A DNA stretch of 64,000 bases, from assembly GCF_051014445.1 (NCBI RefSeq), contig NW_027488365.1, positions 42,480,001-42,544,000 on the forward strand, given 5' to 3'. A model generated the notes under the pieces. It was given only the letters and a program-made list of their open reading frames with translations, made no database searches and was not told where the DNA came from. This document shows positions 52,501 through 61,100 of the stretch, piece by piece. A program made the position numbers and the translations under genes. Each line of letters starts with the position of its first letter. The stretch's first letter is position 1. Source of the stretch: Colletes latitarsis. Lineage: Eukaryota; Arthropoda; Insecta; Hymenoptera; Colletidae.

Positions 52501-53985
52501 ATAACACCGGTTAGGTCTGGGCTAGGTCCGGGATATGCCCGCATCTGGCTCATGATTTTGGCATCTTCGCATACTTGTTGGCCAGATCCTGGGTTTTTTT
52601 CGTGTTTGAATCACGTAGTAATGTGGTAACACACTGAAGTAGTCAATTAAACCTGGTTTCGATCAATATTTTAGAGGATAACACCGGTTAGGACTGGGTT
52701 AGGTCTGGGTTATGCCCGCATCTGGCTCATGATTTTGCCTTCTTCGCATACTTGTTGGCCAGATCCTGGGTTTTTTTCGTGTTTGAATCACGTAGTAATG
52801 TGGTAACACACTGAAGCAGTCAATTAAACCTGGTTTCGATCAATATTTTAGAGGATAACACCGGTTAGGTCTGGGTTAGGTCTGGGATATGCGCGCATCT
52901 GGCATATACTTTTGCCTTTTTCGCAAACTTGTTGACTAGATCCTGGGTTTTTTTCGTGATTGAATCACGTAGTAATGTGGTAACACACTGAAGCAGTCAA
53001 TTAAACCTCGTTTCGCTCAGTATTTTAGAGGATAACACCGGTTCGGTCTGGATTAGGTCTGGGATATACGCGCATCTGGCTTATACTTTCACCTTCTTCG
53101 CATTCTTGTTGGCCAGATCCTGGGTTTTTTCCGTGTTTGAATCACGTAGTAATGATGTAGGACACTGAGGCAGTCAATTAAACCTGGTTTCGATCAATAT
53201 TTTAGAGGATAACACCGGTTAGGTCTGGGTTAGGTCTGGGTTAAGCCCGCATCTGGCTTATACTTTCGCCTTTTTCGCAAACTTGTTGGCTAGATCCTGG
53301 GTTTTTTCCGTGTTTGAATCACGTAGTAATGTGGTAACACACTGAAGCAGTCAATTAAACCTGGTTTCGATCAATATTTTAGAGGATAACACCGGTGAGG
53401 TCTGGGTTACGTCTGGGATATGCGCGCATCTGACTCATGATTTTGCCTTTTTCGCATACTTGTTGGCCGGATCCTGGGTTTTTTTCGTGTTTGAATCACG
53501 TAGTAATGTGGTAACACAATGAAGCAGTCAATTAACCCTGGTTTCGAACCATATTTTGGAGGATAACACCGGTTAGGACTGGGTTACGTCTGGGATATGC
53601 GCGCATCTGACTCATGATTTTGCCTTTTTCGCATACTTGTTGGCCAGATCCTGGGTTTTTTCCGTGTTTGAATCACGTAGTAATGTGGTAACACACTGAA
53701 GCAGTCAATTAAACCTGGTTTCGATCAATATTTTAGAGGATAACACCGGTTAGGTCTGGGTTACGTCTGGGATATGCGCGCATCTGACTCATGATTTTGC
53801 CTTTTTCGCATACTTGTTGGCCGGATCCTGGGTTTTTTTCGTGTTTGAATCACGTAGTAATGTGGTAACACACTGGAGCAGTCAATCAAACCTGGTTTCG
53901 ATCAATATTTTAGAGGATAACACCGGTTAGGTCTGGGTTAGGTCTGGGTTATGCCCGCATCTGGCTTATACTTTCGCCTTTTTCG
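52490..53985. repeat. Mixed spacer of satellite monomers between 4.2-kb copies
   Basis: About 8.5 monomers of several types lie here: TTGGCATCTTC types, a GTTCGGTCTGGATTAGG type, a TTAAGCCCGC variant (about 53242) and repeated GGGTTACGTC monomers at about 53405, 53580 and 53760. The last group looks like a small local amplification with a step near 177 bp. No non-satellite sequence is present. Confidence 0.7.
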
Positions 53986-56900
53986 CATACTTGTTGGCCA
54001 GATCCTGGGTTTTTTTCGTGTTTGAATCACGTAGTAATGTGGTAACACACTGAAGCAGTCAATTAAACCTGGTTTCGATCAATATTTTAGAGGATAACAC
54101 CGGTTAGGACTGGGTTAGGTCTGGGTTATGCCCGCATCTGGCTCATGATTTTGCCTTCTTCGCATACTTGTTGGCCAGATCCTGGGTTTTTTTCGTGTTT
54201 GAATCACGTAGTAATGTGGTAACACACTGAAGCAGTCAATTAAACCTGGTTTCGATCAATATTTTAGAGGATAACACCGGTTAGGTCTGGGTTACGTCTG
54301 GGATATGCGCGCATCTGACTCATGATTTTGCCTTTTTCGCATACTTGTTGGCCGGATCCTGGGTTTTTTTCGTGTTTGAATCACGTAGTAATGTGGTAAC
54401 ACAATGAAGCAGTCAATTAACCCTGGTTTCGAACCATATTTTGGAGGATAACACCGGTTAGGTCTGGGTAAGGTCTGGGTTATGCCCGCATCTGGCTCAT
54501 GATTATGCCTTAATCGTAAACTTGTTGGCCAGATCCTGGGTTTTTTTCGTGTTTGAATCACGTAGTAATGTGGTAACACACTGAAGCAGTCAATTAAACC
54601 TCGTTTCGCTCAGTATTTTAGAGGATAACACCGGTTCGGTCTGGATTAGGTCTGGGATATGTGCGCATCTGGCTTATACTTTCACCTTCTTCGCATTCTT
54701 GTTGGCCAGATCCTGGGTTTTTTTCGTGTTTGAATCACGTAGTAATGTGGTAACACAATGAAGCAGTCAATTAACCCTGGTTTCGAACCATATTTTGGAG
54801 GATAACACCGGTTAGGTCTGGGTTAGGTCTGGGTTATGCCCGCATCTGACTCATGATTTTGCCTTTTTCGCATACTTGTTGGCCGGATCCTGGGTTTTTT
54901 TCGTGTTTGAATCACGTAGTAATGTGGTAACACAATGAAGCAGTCAATTAACCCTGGTTTCGATCAATATTTTGGAGGATAACACCGGTTAGGTCTGGGT
55001 AAGGTCTGGGTTATGCCCGCATCTGGCTCATGATTATGCCTTAATCGCAAATTTGTTGGCCGGATCCTGGGTTTTTTCCGTGTTTGAATCACGTAGTAAT
55101 GTTGTAGGACACTGAGGCAGTCAATTAAACCTGGTTTCGATCAATATTTTAGAGGATAACACCGGTTAGGTCTGGGTTAGGTCTGGGTTATGCCCGCATC
55201 TGGCTTATGCTTTCGCCTTTTTCGCAAACTTGTTGGCTAGATCCTGGGTCTTTTTCGTGTTTGAATCACGTAGTAATGTGGTAACACAATGAAGCTGTCA
55301 ATTAACCCTGGTTTCGATCAATATTTTGGAGGATAACACCGGTTAGGTCTGGCTTATGTCTGGGTTACACCCGCATCTGGCTCATGATTTTGCCTTCTTC
55401 GCATACTTGTTGGCCAGATCCTGGGTTTTTTTCGTGTTTGAATCACGTAGGAATGTGGTAACACACTGAAGCAGTCAATTAAACCTGGTTTCGATCAATA
55501 TTTCAGAGGATAACACCGGTTAGGTCTGGGTTAGGTCGGGGATATGCCCGCATCTGGCTCATGATTTTGCCTTCTTCGCATACTTGTTGGCCAGATCCTG
55601 GGTTTTTTTCGTGTTTGAATCACGTTGTAATGTGGTAACACAATGAAGCAGTCAATTAACCCTGGTTTCGATCAATATTTTGGAGGATAACACCGGTTAG
55701 GTATGGGTTAAGTCTGGGTTATGCCCGCATCTGGCTCATGATTTTGCCTTTTTCGCAAACTTGTTGGCCAGATCCTGGGTTTTTTCCGTGTTTGAATCAC
55801 GTAGTAATGTTGTAGCACACTGAGGCAGTCAATTAAACCTGGTTTCGATCAATATTTTAGAGGATAACACCGGTTAGGTCTGGGTTAGGTCTGGGATATG
55901 CGCGCATCTGGCATATACTTTTGCCTTTTTCGCAAACTTGTTGACTAGATCCTGGGTTTTTTTCGTGATTGAATCACGTAGTAATGTGGTAACACACTGG
56001 AGCAGTCAATCAAACCTGGTTTCGATCAATATTTTAGAGGATAACACCGGTTAGGTCTGGGTTAGGTCTGGGATATGCGCGCATCTGGCATATACTTTCG
56101 CCTTTTTCGCAAACTTGTTGGCTAGATCCTGGTATTTTTCCGTGTTTGAATCATGTAGTAATGTGGTACCACACTGAGGTAATCAATTAAACCTGGTATC
56201 GATCAATATTTCAGAGGATAACACCGGTTAGGTCTTGGTTAGGTCCGGGATATGCCCGCATCTGGCTCATGATTTTGCCTTCTTCGCATACTTGTTGGCA
56301 CGATCCGGGGTTTTTCTCGTGTTTGAATCACGTAGTAATGTGGCAACACACTGAAGCAGTCAATTAAACCTGGTTTCGATCAATATTTTAGAGGATAACA
56401 ACGGTTAGGTCTGGGATAGGTCTGGGTTATGCCCGCATCTGGCTCATGATTTTGCCTTCTTCGCATACTTGTTGGCCAGATCCTGGGTTTTTTCCGTGTT
56501 TGAATCACGTAGTAATGTGGTGCCACACTGAGGCAGTCAATTAAACCTGGTTTCGATCAATATTTCAGAGGATAACACCGGTTAGGTCTGGGCTAGGTCC
56601 GGGATATGCCCGCATCTGGCTCATGATTTTGGCATCTTCGCATACTTGTTGGCCAGATCCGGGGTTTTTTTCGTGTTTGAATCACGTAGTAATGTGGTAA
56701 CACACTGAAGCAGACAATTAAACCTGGTTTCGATCAATATTTTAGAGGATAACACCGGTTAGGACTGGGTTAGGTCTGGGTTATGCCCGCATCTGGCTCA
56801 TGATTTTGCCTTCTTCGCATACTTGTTGGCCAGACCCTGGGTTTTTTTCGTGTTTGAATCACGTAGTAATGTGGTAACACACTGAAGCAGTCAATTAAAC

Positions 56901-58154
56901 CTGGTTTCGATCAATATTTTAGAGGATAACACCGGTTAGGTCTGGGATAGGTCTGGGTTATGCCCGCATCTGACTCATGATTTTGCCTTCTTCGCATACT
57001 TGTTGGCCAGATCCTGGGTTTTTTCCGGGTTTGAATCACGTAGTAATGTGGTACCACACTGAGGCAGTCAATTAAACCTGGTTTCGATCAATATTTCAGA
57101 GGATAACACCGGTTAGGTCTGGGTTAGGTCTGGGATATGCGCGCATCTGGCATATACTTTCGCCTTTCTCGCAAACTTGTTGGCTAGATCCTGGGTTTTT
57201 TCCGTGTTTGAATCATGTAGTAATGTGGTACCACACTGAGGTAATCAATTAAACCTGGTATCGATCAATATTTCAGAGGATAACACCGGTTAGGTCCTGG
57301 TTAGGTCCGGGATATGCCCGCATCTGGCTCATGATTTTGCCTTCTTCGCATACTTGTTGGCACGATCCGGGGTTTTTCTCGTGTTTGAATCACGTAGTAA
57401 TGTGGCAACACACTGAAGCAGTCAATTAAACCTGGTTTCGATCAATATTTTAGAGGATAACAACGGTTAGGTCTGGGATAGGTCTGGGTTATGCCCGCAT
57501 CTGGCTCATGATTTTGCCTTCTTCGCATACTTGTTGGCCAGATCCTGGGTTTTTTCCGTGTTTGAATCACGTAGTAATGTGGTACCACACTGAGGCAGTC
57601 AATTAAACCTGGTTTCGATCAATATTTCAGAGGATAACACCGGTTAGGTCTGGGCTAGGTCCGGGATATGCCCGCATCTGGCTCATGATTTTGGCATCTT
57701 CGCATACTTGTTGGCCAGATCCGGGGTTTTTTTCGTGTTTGAATCACGTAGTAATGTGGTAACACACTGAAGCAGTCAATTAAACCTGGTTTCGATCAAT
57801 ATTTTAGAGGATAACACCGGTTAGGACTGGGTTAGGTCTGGGTTATGCCCGCATCTGGCTCATGATTTTGCCTTCTTCGCATACTTGTTGGCCGGATCCT
57901 GGGTTTTTTTCGTGTTTGAATCACGTAGTAATGTGGTAACACACTGAAGCAGTCAATTAAACCTGGTTTCGATCAATATTTTAGAGGATAACACCGGTTA
58001 GGTCTGGGATAGGTCTGGGTTATGCCCGCATCTGACTCATGATTTTGCCTTCTTCGCATACTTGTTGGCCAGATCCTGGGTTTTTTCCGTGTTTGAATCA
58101 CGTAGTAATGTGGTACCACACTGAGGCAGTCAATTAAACCTGGTTTCGATCAAT

Positions 58155-61100
58155 ATTTTAGAGGATAACACCGGTTAGGTCTGGGTTAGGTCTGGGTTAT
58201 GCCCGCATCTGGCTCATGATTTTGCCTTCTTCGCATACTTGTTGGCCAGATCCTGGGTTTTTTTCGTGTTTGAATCACGTAGTAATGTGGTAACACACTG
58301 AAGCAGTCAATTAAACCTGGTTTCGATCAATATTTTAGAGGATAACACCGGTTAGGTCTGGGTTAGGTCTGGGATATGCGCGCATCTGGCATATACTTTT
58401 GCCTTTTTCGCAAACTTGTTGGCTAGATCCTGGGCTTTTTCCTTTTTGAATCACGTAGTAATGTGGTAACACAATGAAGCAGTCAATTAACCCTGGTTTC
58501 GATCAATATTTTGGAGGATAACACCGGTTAGGTCTGGCTTATGTCTGGGTTATACCCGCATCTGGCTCATGATTTTGCCTTCTTCGCATACTTGTTGGCC
58601 AGATCCTGGGTTTTTTTCGTGTTTGAATCACGTAGGAATGTGGTAACACACTGAAGCAGTCAATTAAACCTGGTTTCAATCAATATTTCAGAGGATAACA
58701 CCGGTTAGGTCTGGGTTAGGTCGGGGATATGCCCGCATCTGGCTCATGATTTTGCCTTCTTCGCATACTTGTTGGCCAGATCCTGGGTTTTTTTCGTGTT
58801 TGAATCACGTAGTAATGTGGTAACACAATGAAGCAGTCAATTAACCCTGGTTTCGATCAATATTTTGGAGGATAACACCCGTTAGGTATGGGTTAGGTCT
58901 GGGTTATGCCCGCATCTGGCTCATGATTTTGCCTTTTTCGCAAACTTGTTGGCCAGATCCTGGGTTTTTTCCGTGTTTGAATCACGTAGTAATGTTGTAG
59001 CACACTGACGCAGTCAATTAAACCTGGTTTCGATCAATATTTTAGAGGATAACACCGGTTAGGTCTGGGTTAGGTCTGGGATATGCGCGCATCTGGCATA
59101 TGCTTTCGCCTTTTTCGCAAACTTGTTGGCTAGATCCTGGGGTTTTTTCGGGTTTGAATAACGCAGTAATGTGGTACCACACTGAAGCAGTCAATTAAAT
59201 CTGGTTTCGATCAATATTTTAGAGGATAGCACCGGTTACGTCTGGGTTTCGTCTGGGTTATGCCCGCATCTGGCTCATGATTTTGGCATCTTCGCATACT
59301 TGTTGGCCAGATCCTGGGTTTTTTTCGTGTTTGAATCACGTAGTAATGTTGTAACACACTGAAGCAGTCAATTAAACCTGGTTTCGAACAATATTTTAGA
59401 GGATAACACCGGTTAGGTCTGGGTTAGGTCTGGGTTATGCCCGCATCTGGCTCATGATTTTGCCTTCTTCGCATACTTGTTGGCCAGATCCTGGGTTTTT
59501 TTCGTGTTTGAATCACGTAGTAATGTGGTAACACACTGAGGCAGTCAATTAAACCTGGTTTCGATCAATATTATAGAGGATAACACCGGTTAGGTCTGGG
59601 TTAGGTCTGGGATATGCGCGCATCTGGCTTATCCTTTCGCCTTTTTCGCAAACTTGTTGGCTAGATCCTGGGTTTTTTTCGGGTTTGAATCACGTGGTAA
59701 TGTGGTACGACACAGAAACAATTCATTAAACCTGGATTCGGACAGTATTTTAGAGGATAACAACGGTTAGGTCTGGGTTAGGTCTTGGATATGCGCGCAT
59801 CTGGCTTATACTTTCTCCTTTTTCGCAAACTTGTGGGCTAGATCCTGGGAATTTTCGGGTTCGAATCACGTAGTAAGCTGGTAACACACTGAAGCAGTCA
59901 ATTAAACCTGGTTTCGATCAATATTTTAGAGGATAACACCGGTTAGGTCTGGGTTAGGTCTGGGATATGCGCGCAACTGGCATATACTTTTGCCTTTTTC
60001 GCAAACTTGTTGACTAGATCCTGGGTTTTTTTCGTGATTGAATCACGTAGTAATGTGGTAACACACTGGAGCAGTCAATCAAACCTGGTTTCGATCAATA
60101 TTTTAGAGGATAACACCGGTTAGGTCTGGGTTAGGTCTGGGATATGCGCGCATCTGGCATATACTTTCGCCAGTTTCGCAAACTTGTTGGCTAGATCCTG
60201 GGTTTTTTTCGTGATTGAATCACGTAGTAATGTGGTAACACACTGGAGCAGTCAATCAAACCTGGTTTCGATCAATATTTTAGAGGATAACACCGGTTAG
60301 GTCTGGGTTAGGTCTGGGATATGCGCGCATCTGGCATATACTTTCGCCTTTTTCGCAAACTTGTTGGCTAGATCCTGGGTTTTTTCCGTGTTTGAATCAC
60401 GTAGTAATGTGGTAACACACTGAAGCAGTCAATTAAACCTGGTTTCGATCAATATTTTAGAGGATAACAACGGTTAGGTCTGGGATAGGTCTGGGTTATG
60501 CCCGCATCTGGCTCATGATTTTGCCTTCTTCGCATACTTGTTGGCCAGATCCTGGGTTTTTTCCGTGTTTGAATCACGTAGTAATGTGGTTCCACACTGA
60601 GGCAGTCAATTAAACCTGGTTTCGATCAATATTTCAGAGGATAACACCGGTTAGGTCTGGGCTAGGTCCGGGATATGCCCGCATCTGGCTTATACTTTCG
60701 CCTTTTTCGCAAACTTGTTGGCTAGATCCTGGGTTTTTTTCGGGTTTGAATCACGTGGTAATGTGGTACGACACAGAAACAATTCATTAAACCTGGATTC
60801 GGACAGTATTTTAGAGGATAACACCGGTTAGGACTGGGTTAGGTCTGGGTTATGCCCGCATCTGGCTCATGATTTTGCCTTCTTCGCATACTTGTTGGCC
60901 AGATCCTGGGTTTTTTTCGTGTTTGAATCACGTAGTAATGTGGTAACACACTGAAGCAGTCAATTAAACCTGGTTTCGATCAATATTTTAGAGGATAACA
61001 CCGGTTAGGTCTGGGTTAGGTCTGGGATATGCGCGCATCTGGCATATACTTTCGCCTTTTTCGCAAACTTGTTGGCCGGATCCTGGGTTTTTCTCGTGTT

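Larger units (their letters stand above)
48320..58155. repeat. 32-monomer-offset duplicate pair (48320-52490 and 53985-58155)
   Basis: About 4.2 kb is duplicated at 5664 bp (32 x 177), the same spacing as the unrelated pair at 22-30 kb. Markers are GCACGATCC at 50634 and 56298 and at 51696 and 57360, CGCAAATTTG near 49384 and 55048, and TGTGGTGCCACAC near 50855 and 56519. About 1.5 kb of mixed monomers (52490-53985) lies between the copies. None of the three 13-nt deletions seen further left occurs at the matching positions here. Confidence 0.8.
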
